A stretch of 64,000 bases of DNA from positions 121,983,399 through 122,047,398 of the forward strand of contig OX578147.1 in assembly GCA_951213105.1 (NCBI GenBank). The letters run 5' to 3'. Under the pieces are notes generated by a model, which saw only the letters and a list, made by a program, of their open reading frames with translations, ran no database searches and had not been told where the DNA came from. Within the stretch, counting starts at the first letter, position 1. Each line of letters begins with the position of its first letter. Source of the stretch: Amaurobius ferox (taxonomy: Eukaryota > Arthropoda > Arachnida > Araneae > Amaurobiidae). Below are positions 1 to 11,720 of this stretch, in pieces. Both the position numbers and the translations under genes were made by a program.

Positions 1-180
1 TCGCAAAGTTTCTATATGAAAATCGGTTGCAAGATGTATTCCAGCTTTTGAAAATCTGTTGTTAGAGGAGCACTTCCTCAAGCTTACAGAGTTTGTATCT
101 GAAAATCTGTTGTAAGAGACCAGCTTTTGAAATCGGCTGCAACAAGTATACCAGATTTTAAAAATCAATTGCGTTTAGGA
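1..180. repeat. Imperfect ~45-bp direct repeats
   Basis: The core GAAAATCKGTTG recurs at about 19, 50 and 101, with weaker versions near 127 and 160. Each is followed by a stretch like ccagcttttgaaaatc. The copies are diverged and cut by the window start, so the full array length is unknown. No coding potential is visible. Confidence 0.6.
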
Positions 181-181
181 T

Positions 182-324
182 GAGTATAGATACTTCATAT
201 GAGTATAGAAAATATACGTTCTATGAGTATAGAAAATATACGTTCTATGAGTATAGAAAATATACATTCTATGAGTATAGAAAATATACGTTCTATGATC
301 TATGAGTATAGAAAATATACATTT
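182..324. repeat. 24-bp minisatellite (gagtatagaaaatatac)
   Basis: About five near-identical 24-bp units built on GAGTATAGAAAATATAC plus RTTCTAT are seen in tandem. One junction has a short extra 'gatctat', which looks like replication slippage. The first unit (182-200) is diverged. Confidence 0.9.
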
Positions 325-1002
325 AGGTCAACTTGCTGTCTGAATTAATTTAATAAAAATGCATCAATAGTAACAGCATAAAATGTTGATTTAAAGTATG
401 AACCGCTCTCAGAGCCAGTCTCCTTTAGTATAAAGTTATATTTAGTCACCTTTAGTATAAAAAGACTGTAATCGTAACAACAGAACACGTTTGTCAATAA
501 ATAGTTGCATTATGTGACCCCAGAAGCAAATACTAGAATCTCTATCAAACATTCTACATGATTTTCTTCTAGTTGTAAGGCCAATCTGTGGCCGAACAGT
601 TTACATTTGTTGCCTTCAGATACATAGGGGACGGATTTGAATTCTGGACACGCTACGAGTGAAGAGACCCGTGTTTACATATATGCTTTTAGTGGTCCGG
701 GATTCATTTTAATTAGTTCCCAGTCGGTAAATCTTGTGTGCATAGGTAAAAGTAGAGTACCAAACAATCCAATGCAGTCTAATCTGAGAACTGCAAGAAT
801 TGACCAAAGGAAGTTTTTCTCGCTTTATTTTTTATTTAGCACCAGCAATTTAGCCTGTCAAGAGACAAAGACATCTAACACTTTTAAAAAATTAAATTGC
901 AACATATTTAGTTTTATTTTGTTTGACGAATATATGGCGATTGGTGTCTCGAAAATTGGTTTAGTTGAGTTCTGTCTCGTGGTCGAAACTATAAGTGGGC
1001 AA
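325..1002. other. No recognisable feature
   Basis: A+T-rich sequence with no recognisable exon, RNA gene or repeat terminus. A 128-codon open frame at 637-1023 has no motif I recognise, no splice context and weak composition. I treat it as chance. Confidence 0.5.
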
Positions 1003-1076
1003 AGTTCTAGGTTTTTGTTCTAGGTTCCTCCTGGGTTCTTGTTCTAGGTTCCTTCTAGGTTCTCTGTAGGTTCTTG
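1003..1076. repeat. Short ggttcttgttcta tandem repeat
   Basis: Three to four imperfect ~20-bp units containing TTGTTCTAGGTTCC follow one another. The array is small and degenerate. Confidence 0.6.
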
Positions 1077-1119
1077 GGTAACTTCTGGAATTCCTGAAAA
1101 TAAATAAATACTTATCTGC

Positions 1120-1600
1120 CCCCTTATTTTGTCCACCACCGGGGAAAAATCGAAAATCAGACTCCGTTAGGTTCTACCTTCTGGTTGATATAAGTGTGAA
1201 AAAATTCAGCGTTCTAATCATTGAAAGATTTCTAAAATGTTTCAATTCCTCCAGACACCTCTCACATATTCCTCCCATTTTCTGGGGTGGGGGACATCTT
1301 TATCCATTCTATCCCGTGGTAGATACTACATACTATAAATGTGTCTTGTAGGTAACTTAGGGGATCTTTCTAGAGAGTTTGAAGAAATATTAAAAACCCA
1401 TTTACTTTGCTTCTCAGTGGGGTGGGATAAAATTCATCTGTGCTATATTCTGCTTCGTGGTATAAGTGTTGTAAACTCAGACCTCTCGACTGACCCAAAG
1501 GGTTTTTATCAGCTGTTTGAGAGGCCGGCGCCGTATAAGTGTGTAAAGTGGTAGCCTTGTAGGTCACCAGGAGGATTTGGGAGAGTTTGAAAAGACACAA
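1120..1600 (-). repeat. Family D degenerate repeat, about two units
   Basis: On the minus strand this resembles the tandem units at 51910-52440. Both contain 'tagaacytaacg', 'ttttcgatt' and 'ccccaccccag'-like blocks in the same order. Internally, 'gtaggt..act..gaggat' and 'agagagtttgaa' recur near 1350-1395 and 1558-1590, so two old units are probable. The small open frames on both strands are by-products of the repeat. Confidence 0.5.
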
Positions 1601-2181
1601 ACACGTTAGACAGTTATTATATATATAGATGATGGCTCTTCGCTTCCTACAAGGTAACTGTATGCCTTCCTACAAGGCGTATTACCGTGCATATTTTTAG
1701 TGTGTTTTTATATTGAGTGATTCCCAATAAGTACATTCCATATTATACAAACATACCACGCAACTTTCAGAGATATCTCTCTTTATAACAACGAAGTAAA
1801 GGCGAAATACCCTGGTATGAAGGACCCTTGTCTTGTGACACAAAATCTTTGGATTTTAAACTATTTAGCTCAATACTGACGGGACAAGTAATTTTAACGT
1901 TCTATATTGAACCTACGAAATGCAATCTAGTTTGGCAATCCATCATGTGGGCCACATAATAAAGTATTGAGCGCAGCCAGTCTTAACTAATATCAGCTGT
2001 TGTAGTATGTCACATAACAAACTTGTTGCCATGTTGAGACGCATGAAATGTCCAGATTGCTTTCAGGTCTGCGAATTTTTTGTTAAAATGTGATGTGTTC
2101 GAAAAGCACTGTCGAAACAATTTTGTTACTTTCGAGAAAGATTTTATTTTGCCTTTTTCAAGTAAATTGTTATATATTTTT
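1601..2181. other. No recognisable feature
   Basis: A+T-rich, no exon or repeat end recognised. A short direct repeat of 'cttcctacaagg' near 1644-1675 is the only structure seen. Confidence 0.45.
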
Positions 2182-2441
2182 ACTTTCCCTACAATATATG
2201 GTAATGCACAAGGAAATTATTGAAATCGTGTCGAAAATCGGAACTCCAGTTCTTAACGGGTGTACACATTTTGGAAACCTAGCATAAATCAACAATTTTT
2301 ATCGCAAGGTTTGTGTCTGTGGAATGTATGCATCCTTTCTAGATAAAAACTATTCCGCAAAATTTTACCAAATTTGGTAAGCAAGGCACTTGTAGGTTTC
2401 CTTGGTGCTGGTTAGATTATGGTACAAATAAATAAAAAATG

Positions 2442-2476
<35 letters not shown>

Positions 2477-2810
2477 AAAATAACCCACAAAATGAATCCA
2501 AATCTGAAAGAAAAGAATAAATATTATTAAATGTATTAAGTAATTTCAATAAGTAATTTTTCACGACAAAACGAACACGACAAACCGCATTACTCTAGGA
2601 TGAGGTTCGAGAAATTTAAGTACTATATTTGAATTTTGATAGGGTTGTAAAATGCGTTAAATTGCTAAACTAGAATGCAGATGTTTTAAAACTGTAAATT
2701 GGATATAATTTCAAATATATATCGGTTTTATTTTGTGCGATTAAACTCAGTCTGATGGATTATGAAAGAAAAAAAAATGAATTGAAAAGTTATGCGCTAC
2801 TTACATCAGA
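2182..2810 (-). mobile_element. Hairpin-ended (Helentron-like) element, decayed copy
   Basis: This is a non-autonomous element in minus orientation. Its 3' end is the imperfect hairpin at 2182-2218 (ACTTTCCC ... AAGGAAAT). Its 5' end is at 2801-2810, where the strand reads TCTGATGTAAGTAGCGCATA. Between them lies the motif 'ccttggtgctggttagattatggtac', also found in the copies at 28884 and 24149. A 31-T run at 2444-2474 interrupts it. No protein is encoded. Confidence 0.6.
2444..2474. repeat. Poly(T) run, 31 nt
   Basis: Uninterrupted thymines. It may be the reversed poly(A) tail of a lost retroposon or simple slippage; no target duplication was found. Confidence 0.9.
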
Positions 2811-4380
2811 TTTTTAGCCTTCAATTTTTACGATTTTTGATGCTTCGACAGTGCAAACTGATGTTAAACTTTTACTATTAATGGCAACGGGTTTAATTTT
2901 TCATATACGAAGTAAACAGGTAAATACGTAAAATGAAAAATCGGAAGACGCTTGTATAACAGGAGCAACAAAAAGAGAAATTTGAGTAATATAAATACAA
3001 TAGAAGTAAAAGCAGGTTACTTACTATAAGAAAGCTCTGAAATAGCGTAAACTTATTAAAACTATGCATTCTTAGTTAAAGAATAAAAAATGTTTAAGTA
3101 TTTATTTACATAATATTATTTATATCCATTTAAATTACAATATATATACATATATTATACTTACATTCTCCTAGCTTATTTATTTTCCTAATATTATTTA
3201 TTTCCTTTTAAATTACCATATACATATATTATACTTTTATACATTCTCCTAATATATTTTCATATTTATTTCAGTTTAAATAACTATGACATATATTATT
3301 CTTTTATACATTCTAGTAGCTTATTTTTCCTGTACGGGATTCACCACAATAATTATAAACGTGCCTAATATAAATACAGTAAATTAAGTTAAATGAATAC
3401 CTTGGCACAGAAAAATGTTCAATTAATTTTGTTTCATTTGCGTTCGAAATGAAGCAGAATGTCATTTTAACTGCAATTATTCCGCATATTTTGTCAAAAA
3501 TTAATTAAGCATAATAATGAGACGCGTTAACATATTAATTATGTTTTGTATCTTATTCGATGCTGCTGCTCGGCCTCTGCACTTAACTTTTTGTTCTTTT
3601 CTAATGTGACACATGATAGACGGCGTGAGCACAAATTGTCGGAATTTGAAATCGACATATTTTTGTGTCGGCATAATTTTGATTAGATCGGGTTTCTGTG
3701 AGAGGGAAACAGGAATTGTATTTAGGGGACTGACTCGGGAAATATTTGTAATTGGTACGGTCTGTATTTTTCTTAGCCCAAGGAATCCAAACACTGAATT
3801 CCTTGATCATGAGCTCGCTTCGCGTGCTATTTCATGACAAACCAAAGTTTAAATCGATAAATGGTTTATATCATCGTGTTACCCTATTATTTCTGCATAA
3901 ATGTACCAAACTTCATATTTTTGTATACTATAGCTTTTACGGTACGAGACAGAGAAATCGCTAGACATGCCTATATGGGAAAAAAATTTACTTCAGAAGT
4001 GCATAAAATAGTAAAAAGTAAAATATCTCAAAAACTACATCGAAATTAAAAAAGGTACTCCTTCTTGCAAAAATTCCCCCATGTAGGTACCTGCCTGAAA
4101 CAAATTGCTGTCTTGTTAGTCTATCCAGGACCCGAACTCGCAGCTCAAATACTTTGTCTTTAAAATTAAATATTTCTGAAACTACAATATATATAAAAAA
4201 ATAGCTTTTTACAGAATATTCCCCAAAGCATTTTCTACAAGTGTACCAAATTTCATATTATTATATGCAATAGTTTTTGCGGTACGAAGCAAAGAATCTC
4301 GAGAAACGAGAAATTTGTTAAACGGCGGCGACGTCAGTTACTTTTTTTCAATATAGAGAGATATGTGTGTCTGTGTGTGC
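2811..4380. other. Intron-like A+T-rich DNA with a duplicated motif
   Basis: No exon recognised. Runs of 'catatattatactt...acattctcctaatttattt' at 3140-3330 are an imperfect ~75-bp direct repeat. A block near 3900-3960 ('aaatgtaccaaacttcatatt...cggtacgagac') recurs at 4248-4290 with substitutions. This suggests a diverged dispersed repeat. Short overlapping open frames at 3500-4050 look like chance. Confidence 0.45.
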
Positions 4381-4439
4381 ATATGTATGTATATATGATG
4401 TATAAATAATATATATATATTATGTATATATGATGTATA

Positions 4440-4524
<85 letters not shown>
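4381..4524. repeat. (TA)n microsatellite with a 40-bp duplicated lead-in
   Basis: Pure alternating TA/AT runs from about 4444 to 4524. The preceding 'gtatatatgatgtataaataatat' block occurs twice (about 4390 and 4428). Such a tract is self-complementary and a likely site of length polymorphism. Confidence 0.92.
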
Positions 4525-4527
<3 letters not shown>

Positions 4528-5129
4528 AAGATCCATTAACAATTATGTCATGACAATTTAGTAATCTTTGTGATAAGTTTGACTCAATATCGCCAAATTG
4601 GCGGTTTTGGGGAAATGCGACAAGGATAATTATTCAATATCTCTGAAAATAAAATTTAATTTCTCTGATTATTCCTGTCGTTTTGTTGAAGTTAGTAATT
4701 TAATATTCTTGATTCTAAACAAATGTATAATTTCATCAAAATTCTATTAAAAGCATCAAGTGTTTGTAGTACATTTTGCATGACACTTGTAATTATAAAT
4801 TTATTAAAGTTAACAGAAATCATCAGTACACATAAAATTGTAACTTTGCTGTACAAAATAAAAGAGAAATGGATTAAATCATTACCAGAAAAATAAAATT
4901 GGTTCAAATTTATTTCAAATTCGATCGTTTATATTTTTATAACATTTAGAAAGTTATCTCAATTATGAAATGTCCAGAGATTATTTCTATAATTCTATAA
5001 GATTCTTCTAAGAACATTTTGGCTTGTCTATACTTAAACAAATCCATCGGTTCTAAAACGGGTGTAAATATAAATCTTTAAATTATTCCAGTATTGTAAC
5101 TTCTCGTTTCAGGCAAATACTTCAACGAA
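4525..5129. other. A+T-rich DNA with a U3-like motif
   Basis: At 4575-4605 'gtttgactcaatatcgccaa' closely resembles 11489-11510 and, less closely, 42780-42800. This may be the trace of an LTR U3 region. Nothing else is recognised. Confidence 0.35.
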
Positions 5130-5390
5130 TACTTACTTACGACAAACTCCATGCACAATTAAGCCAGAATAATACTAAATTATTATCGCGAATTTATGGA
5201 ATATTGTATGAAAGAAAAGTAGACATAAAAGAATGCTCAATGGGGATTAGATATCTATACAGCAGTAGTTGGATACAGCAGTCCACTAATGAGACAGTAC
5301 CAGTTGGAGCTGGATATAAATACCTTATAAAACAATCGCATAATAAAGTGTCGTGTAAAGATTAGAATTTGAAAAATTCCGTTTACACAC
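5130..5390. repeat. Diverged paired segment, first copy
   Basis: Resembles 9085-9310. Shared blocks include 'agtagacataaaa', 'ctatacagcagtag', 'actaatgagacwgkaaccag' and 'ataaatacct'. It is either a dispersed repeat seen twice or an old local duplication. Not obviously coding in either copy. Confidence 0.55.
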
Positions 5391-6389
5391 TAAAAGTTTA
5401 GAGTAAACTTTACATAACCGTATGTGGGTAAGAGTTACAGCAGCACCATATGATGTGAATTCACATACAATGTAATATTTTTTGTACTGTAATTTTATTA
5501 CATCTTGAATTCATTGGATTTTTCTTCAAAGTTATGTATTATTCAATGAAAGCTTGTGTCTGAACACAGCAGATATATTCGAAAGACCGTTAATTGAGTA
5601 TTGGAATTTTCTTGCACATGAGTAATTAGCAGGATTGCACTGAAGCGATCTTACATTTTCATGTTTCCAATGCAGCACATATGTGTTAAATATCTATTCA
5701 ATTACAGGGGATTGAAAATTTACAACGTTTCGCGCTGTAAATATGCGGTAATTACACAGCTATTTTTTTTATAGAGTATTTTGTTAAAGGGCAAAGAGGC
5801 TTATAAATGTGTTTTTAATTTAGTAACAGCAAAGAGATGGTTATGAATAGTGCTTCATTATTCCCACTGATTGATAAACAATTCCACTGTGTCTGAATAC
5901 ATCCTGTTTTTCTCTGTATCAGATCTTGCAATATATCGTGATAAATGCTTAAATATTCTTACAAGTATCACATGTGTTCTTAATATACCACATCACAGGC
6001 AGTGGCGCAATTAGCAATTTTTTCTGGGAGGAGTTGAACTTTCCAAATATTTGAACCTTAAAAATAAATAGTTTTAATGTTTTCTGAAATGCTAAAGGAG
6101 GAAAAATTTTTATTTTAAAATTTAAATCAGATTATATTACTTTAAGAAATGAAAATATTTCATAACTGTTTTTATATTTGAAATTAATTAAATCACTTAT
6201 ATTACTATCACTTGATGAATTTAAATACAAAATATATTTTTGTTTTTAGATTAATTAAATCACTATATTTCCATTTCATATTTCGTTTTTTTTGGCATAG
6301 GTATATAAAGTAGTAATGACAAACAATATATTTATGTGTTTTCTTGAGTATATTATTATTGATGGCTACTCCATTTTAATCTTAAAAAA
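5391..6389. other. A+T-rich DNA with a hAT-like terminus
   Basis: No exon seen. At 6000 the sequence CAGTGGCGCAATTAGC resembles the CAGTGGCG ends of many hAT elements. I could not find the matching opposite end, and the region runs into the next element. Confidence 0.35.
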
Positions 6390-7303
6390 TCTGATGTGGG
6401 CAACATATGACTTTCCTTATATAATGCAATGAATTTACTACTTTTACAGTTAAAAAAAATGTTATTCTGGTAGTAGATACTTATATTCTTCCCAAGATAT
6501 TGAATTTTTTTCAATTAGTCGTCATTTTCATAGATTTAACTTCATTTTTATCAATTTGGCGAGATTTTTGTTAACTTGGCAATAATTAAAAATGTCGCCA
6601 AGTTGGCGACATTCCGCCAAATTCATTGCCAAAATCTCGGCAAGCGTTATGGACGGAGAAATAAGTTATTCTTATAGCAGATAAATGACTATTGGCGTTC
6701 AAATACAAAAGTATTACTCAAAGTATCTTTTTTCATGAATGGAACGAGCTAGATCCACGAGAATGATGTCACCCAATTAATCGAATGGTATTACATATGA
6801 AAAGTGAACATGTTTCTCAAAAGGAAATATTTTTTTTTATTTTATATAACATTTTGATAATTTTTTTGAAAAATGTGCAATATCTCGAGAACGGTTGCTG
6901 TTAGCGTTCTAAAATTTATGTCAATCGTTTTCTAACGAAAACTTACATAAGAAATGTCTATTTACGTAACTTTATTAGCGGTTTTGATTTTTTGACGATT
7001 TTTTCAAAATTTCACGCGAAAAATTAGGGGGGTTCTGAACATTCGATTACGTATAAAACAATAGGCTTCCAGTGTTTACGGATTGTGATTTTGTACCGAA
7101 TTTCGTTCGAATCGGTCCATTCGTTCGTCAGTTATCGTCTCCACAGACTCACTGACACACACACACACACAGACATCACCTCAAAAATGTTCGATTCGTG
7201 ATCAAGGATGCTTGAAACGTGCTCTCCCGTCGAAAACTTGAATTCGAATTTTCGACCCCGTCTCAATACTTTTCCTTATGCATTATGTATATAAGGAAAG
7301 TAA
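6390..7303 (+). mobile_element. Hairpin-ended (Helentron-like) element, subfamily A
   Basis: Complete non-autonomous copy. The 5' end TCTGATGTGGGCAACATATG is followed directly by ACTTTCCTTATATAATGCA. The 3' end is the hairpin at 7268-7301 (ACTTTTCCTTAT ... ATAAGGAAAGT), so the 5' subterminal block is the inverse of the hairpin arm. A short (AC)n run sits at about 7155-7172. The internal palindromic block 'gtcgccaagttggcgac' is at about 6594-6611. No coding frame. Closest relatives here are 17834-18757 and 26053-27120, in the opposite orientation. Confidence 0.7.
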
Positions 7304-8188
7304 TTAATTTTTCTTGGTATTTCTGAAAAGTTATTTAAAACCTCCTCTCCAGTTACAGGTATATCATTTTTATATACGTTAGAGCAATACCATTTAGCTT
7401 TTATTTTTCGAAAAATAGAATTTTTTATATACCTTTAAAAGTTTAATAGTCGAAAATCAACGTTCGCGCTTTACTACTTGTAGTTTCAGGCAATGTGGAA
7501 GTTAGAAGTTAATGAATTGCCGAAAAAAATATTTCATAGCAAAAAACAAGGACATCTATGGCACACTAGCGTTTTCCTTTGAAGGAGGAAATAGTAATTA
7601 GTGCCATAGTGTGGTTTCACATTCAATATTTGCTGTAAATTCATATAATTCTACAAATGTAACAAAATTATCAGCAATTTCATCTTTATCATGATCTAAT
7701 TTACCAACTAACAACTGGAATGGATTTAATATGTTTTCGTGGACTACAACTTTTGCATCTAATACATTTATGAAATTCATCTGAAAGAAGGTATAAAAAT
7801 TATTCTTCTAAAGTAATGCTCTTCATTATCTGCTGGGATATTATTTGTCATTGTCTGCCGAATGGAAGTGTAAAGCTTATGGAAATGACAGTGCTTAAAT
7901 CTCAGCAGATGTTTGCTATAATTTCATACGTTTTCAGAAATATTTTCGCGATTTCGTCTCTCATCTCTTGCAATGTATTTTTTTTTCATGTTCTTTACAG
8001 ATTGTACAGCAAAGCTTAAATCTAAATTTCTGATCTTTATTTTAATATTAAATCTATTTGGAAATACTTAGAAGGAGTGTTAGTTTAAACCCAGGATCAA
8101 GGACAAACAAACTTATTAAGAAATCACATTTGCTTGAAGTTGCTTTTCCTTATGAAACAGTAAACCAGGAAGAGGGGATACAGTTGGT
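7304..8188. other. No recognisable feature
   Basis: A+T-rich. The 60- and 67-codon frames here show no domain, splice signal or composition shift. I see no gene. Confidence 0.45.
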
Positions 8189-8275
8189 CTCACTTCATCG
8201 AGTAACGGATATTAGCATATCACTTCACGGATATTAGCATATCACTTCATCGAGTAACGGATATTAGCATATCCC
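8189..8275. repeat. ~32-bp minisatellite, three units
   Basis: The unit 'cacttcatcgagtaacggatattagcatat' occurs at about 8190 and 8243. Between them is a copy shortened by loss of 'atcgagtaa'. Confidence 0.85.
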
Positions 8276-8465
8276 GATTATACGCATAGAATATTGTGAG
8301 GCAAAACAGAAGACCGTAGGGTTAATGTTAAATATACCCGTTTTAAGTCATTGCAATTCCCGGTTAATAACATAAAACCTGAGACACTAATCTCGCGAAT
8401 TTCAATTTGAGGGTTGGAAAACAGGGGAAGAAAAGCTATAAATCGCGAACTTGCCAACCTCCAGG

Positions 8466-8820
8466 TTTTTTCTGTTGTTGTTGAAACCCAGACCGTCCGA
8501 CCTATCAGAGAGGTATAAGGTAACTGTTTGGAAGGCCGGGAAGAGCCACCCAATTTAGACCGGAACCCAGTGGGGGAGGTATCCACAGGGACCGTACCCT
8601 CTGTCCCCTACCAGCAACCTCTCGGAAGGACTTATGGACCCACATTTTTAACGTGACCGTACTCCGCGTGAACACGGCCAGGTTTTCTCTGTGGAAAACC
8701 CAGACCACACGACCAACCCGGAGGCTTTTGGTTGCTATTTGTGTGGCCGTAGGTTTTCTCTGTGGAAGACCCAGGCCGTCCGACTCATCCAGAGGTCTTG
8801 AGCAACTGTAGGTTTTCTCT
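8466..8820 (-). mobile_element. tRNA-type SINE, rearranged, with duplicated tail
   Basis: On the minus strand this is the SINE body seen at 46962, 58830 and 60540. A (CAA)n-type tail (TGTTGTTGTTG on + at 8472) is followed by the conserved core (AATTTAGACCGG, GACCGTACCCTC, CTCGGAAGGACTTA on +). The tRNA-like head is missing. It is replaced by two further ~70-bp pieces starting 'ggttttctctgtgga', each with a copy of the tail segment 'acccagrccgtccgac' (about 8698 and 8769). This looks like local duplication of the tail region. The two open frames on the minus strand are SINE sequence, not genes. Confidence 0.75.
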
Positions 8821-8849
8821 GTGTAGTTCCAAATGTATATACATAATAA

Positions 8850-9050
8850 ATGGTTGGAATGTATTATGTATATAATAAAGTAATGAATTACGACTGTGTA
8901 TTAATTAAATTGTTATACTTATTTTATTCATTATCTTCAAAGTATATAATCAAGAGTATATACTTTTAGCATATACTTATTTTATTCATTATCTTCATAG
9001 TATATAATCAAGAGGTATATAACCAACTAGTATATAACCAACTAGGTAAT
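8850..9050. repeat. ~70-bp direct duplication, tatataatcaagag
   Basis: 'acttattttattcattatcttc' followed by 'agtatataatcaagag' occurs twice (about 8918 and 8980). After it comes a short doublet of 'tatataaccaacta'. Confidence 0.75.
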
Positions 9051-9084
9051 TGGTACCAGATGCTAGTATTTGCTAACATATTAT

Positions 9085-9310
9085 AAGTTCTTCATAGAAA
9101 TAGGAAAGAAAATTATTACTACTACTAAATTATATCGAGAATACCGTACACTAGATAGACATAAAAAAGTCTATGACGATGAGAGTTCTATACAGAAGTA
9201 GCCTGAATTAGTCAACTAATGAGACTGGAACCAGATGCAGCTGTATAGAAATACCTCATCCTAGTAATTGATTTCTTAGCATCATGTAAGATTAGTTTTG
9301 GAAACGCTTT
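9085..9310. repeat. Diverged paired segment, second copy
   Basis: Partner of 5130-5390, about 4 kb away in the same orientation. See that entry for the shared blocks. Confidence 0.55.
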
Positions 9311-10059
9311 ATGCTACTTAATCAAAAACTACATATCATGAACCTGTATTTTCTGTAGAGATTAGCTTGCTTATCAGGTTGGATATTAAAAAGGTGTCTT
9401 GACTGATTGCAATTTAGCTGACTTTAGAATACGCCCAAAGCCAAGTGGTGAGAAAATTTGAAAACAGTACGTCTTCCGTCAATTTAAATAGCTCCGATTC
9501 GTTTGCAGATTTAGTACTTACCTTTTCTCAGTACCTTATTTTAATAATATACATGTTATCAGAAAGAAACCCTAATCATACTTAAATTCTAAAATTGCTA
9601 TTATTTAATCTAACCAAATGTTCATCATCCGGAATAAATTCTCATCTCATACTTCATACTAGATGTTCACGCAACATCTAATTGGAAGCTTTGGTTGTAT
9701 CAACTTCCTTAATTTCCCTTTTCCATTTTATGGATATATACATTATGTACTTGTAAGATCTTGGTCCATGGGCACTATTGGCTATTTCACAAGTTGAAGC
9801 TACATAATTCTGAACTCGTATATACAGACTTTTCGGCTAGGCGCTTCGAAACTTGATCCCTTAAGCAATCAGGCAGATTTATTTTAATCGGATCAGTCTT
9901 GTTGAGATTTCTTTATTTCCTGGAAAATAAAAATTGAATTCATTTATGTTATGTCTATTGCTTTTTTTGGATTTCATTCCAGTTCGCAGTCTGGCCATCA
10001 ATGTCTCTAGTCCATTGACTAGTCCAAGGCAATAATTGGTATTGGTGACTTGGTCTAAA
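9311..10059. other. No recognisable feature
   Basis: No exon, RNA gene or repeat terminus recognised. Confidence 0.4.
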
Positions 10060-10594
10060 CTAAAAGGCCTTTTTCAGTTTTCTGTAGCTCTGTAGACTTT
10101 GAATATTTGGTCTTTTAACCTCTAAACCATTTTCACAAAATTTCAGCTAGAAAAGTTTTAAATAATTAAATTATTTGAAGACCTCCTCCCCGTCCCCCTT
10201 CTCTCATCATCTAATATTTTACTTTAAATAATTTTATACGTGTTTATATAAATGACAGAATCAATTATGTAATTTGCCATCTAAATAATTATTTGAAACT
10301 TTTATGTTGCTTAGCAAGAAAAATAATCTTTAAAAATTACTATCATAAGAGAAACATATAATATAAACAACCTGCATAATTAATCTCCGTATTAAGCATA
10401 CACAAGAATAACTAATTTATTAAAATATATAGTAGAAATAAGAAACAGAAATATGAAAATATTGAAAATAGACTTGGATTTATATTTAAAAATTGTCGAT
10501 TTGCGAATGATCAAGACCTGTAAATCTATTAAAATCACAGTTCTGAATTTTAACACCACATTACTTTCCTAAACATGTTTTATGTAGGGAAAGT
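10060..10594 (+). mobile_element. Hairpin-ended (Helentron-like) element, 3' part
   Basis: The 3' hairpin at 10563-10594 (ACTTTCCTAAACATG ... TAGGGAAAGT) is clear. Upstream, 'gtaaatctattaaaatcac' sits where other copies have a 'gtagatctrtcgaaaa' block. The 5' boundary is uncertain because the TCTGATGTGGG end was not found. Confidence 0.45.
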
Positions 10595-11402
10595 AAAAAT
10601 TCATAGATCTCTGAGACTTAACGTCGAACTGAAGTCGAACACGAATCCTGCTTTGAAAAATACTTCTCTGGAAATTTTTAAAACAATAGTCACCAATAAT
10701 ATATATAAATACTGCTTAATTTAAATTTAACAATTAATTGTTGATATAAAACAACAAAATTTCCAATCGAAATTATTTTTTAATTTTATAATGTTAACAA
10801 CAACATAAAAGAATTGCATGATTCATTTTAAATTTAATGTATAAAACTTTCCATTTTTAAAATCTGCATTCGAATTTTACCACCAAATTAACGAACATTT
10901 TCTACAAGATAATACAATTTATTATAACAATACTCTTTAATGCAAACGCATTGTGTTTGTTCAAGCAAGCCAGGGTGATACACAGAAAAGTAACGTAAAT
11001 TATGCCAGATATTTCTGATACAGTTAAGCAGATTTGTTTATATACTATTCATCGATAATTAATATCTTGTCAAATATTTGTGTTGCATCACAAAGAGTTT
11101 TAGCTATTCATTCCAATCATTTTGATTTCTTTCCGTGGACATATATTACAAATATTCCCTATTGTTTAAATATTGATCAGAGAATGGAATTATAAACATG
11201 TATTATCTCCATGAGAGAATATGTCTGCAAACATACATATACCGGCAATTACAAAGAGGCGGCTTAATTCTCTATTGATAACTTTATTTGTGTTATTGAT
11301 GTGAATCATCTTGGGTCGAAGGTAGGGAGTAAATGATGAAAGAAATCTGACGGGGGAAAAATGACAGGGATGATGTGACGGGGAAAGAAAGTGACATCAT
11401 AT
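10595..11402. other. No recognisable feature
   Basis: A+T-rich intron-like sequence with no recognised feature. Confidence 0.4.
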
Positions 11403-11720
11403 TGTTACGAATACGTAACAGAAAATCATTGTTATAATTTGAAGGTTATGGTTGCGTGACCTTAGCGGTAAATTTTGTGATCTTGGTGACAAATTTGACG
11501 AAATATCGCCAACTTCGCGACTCTTATCCTGTTTTGGCAATCTTGGATTTTACGGATTGAGTAAGAACTTCACGAGTTAGGTTCTTTTTCCAGAACTTTT
11601 CACAGTGAGTATATAAGCTCGTCATCGTTTAACGGGCTTGCTGGCGTGATACGAGTAAAAGTGAAATGTAAATACGTTAGTGCTGAGTGAATTATGAAAG
11701 TAATGTGACGAGAATGAAAC
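11403..11720 (+). mobile_element. Possible LTR 5' portion
   Basis: Starts TGTTACGAATACGTAACA, of the TG...CA type and the inverse of the LTR-like end at 43219-43228 (CGTTCGTAACA). A TATATAAG box lies near 11610. At 11489-11510 is the 'atttgacgaaatatcgccaa' block that recurs at 4575 and 42780. I cannot place the 3' end or a target duplication, so this is tentative. Confidence 0.3.

Noticed and set aside
637..1023. A 128-codon plus-strand gene
   Set aside because: No motif or conserved composition, and it runs into a small tandem repeat. Compatible with chance in A+T-rich DNA.
6000..7360. A complete hAT element starting CAGTGGCG at 6000
   Set aside because: No matching right terminus or 8-bp duplication was found; 'cctctccagttacagg' near 7350 is too weak.
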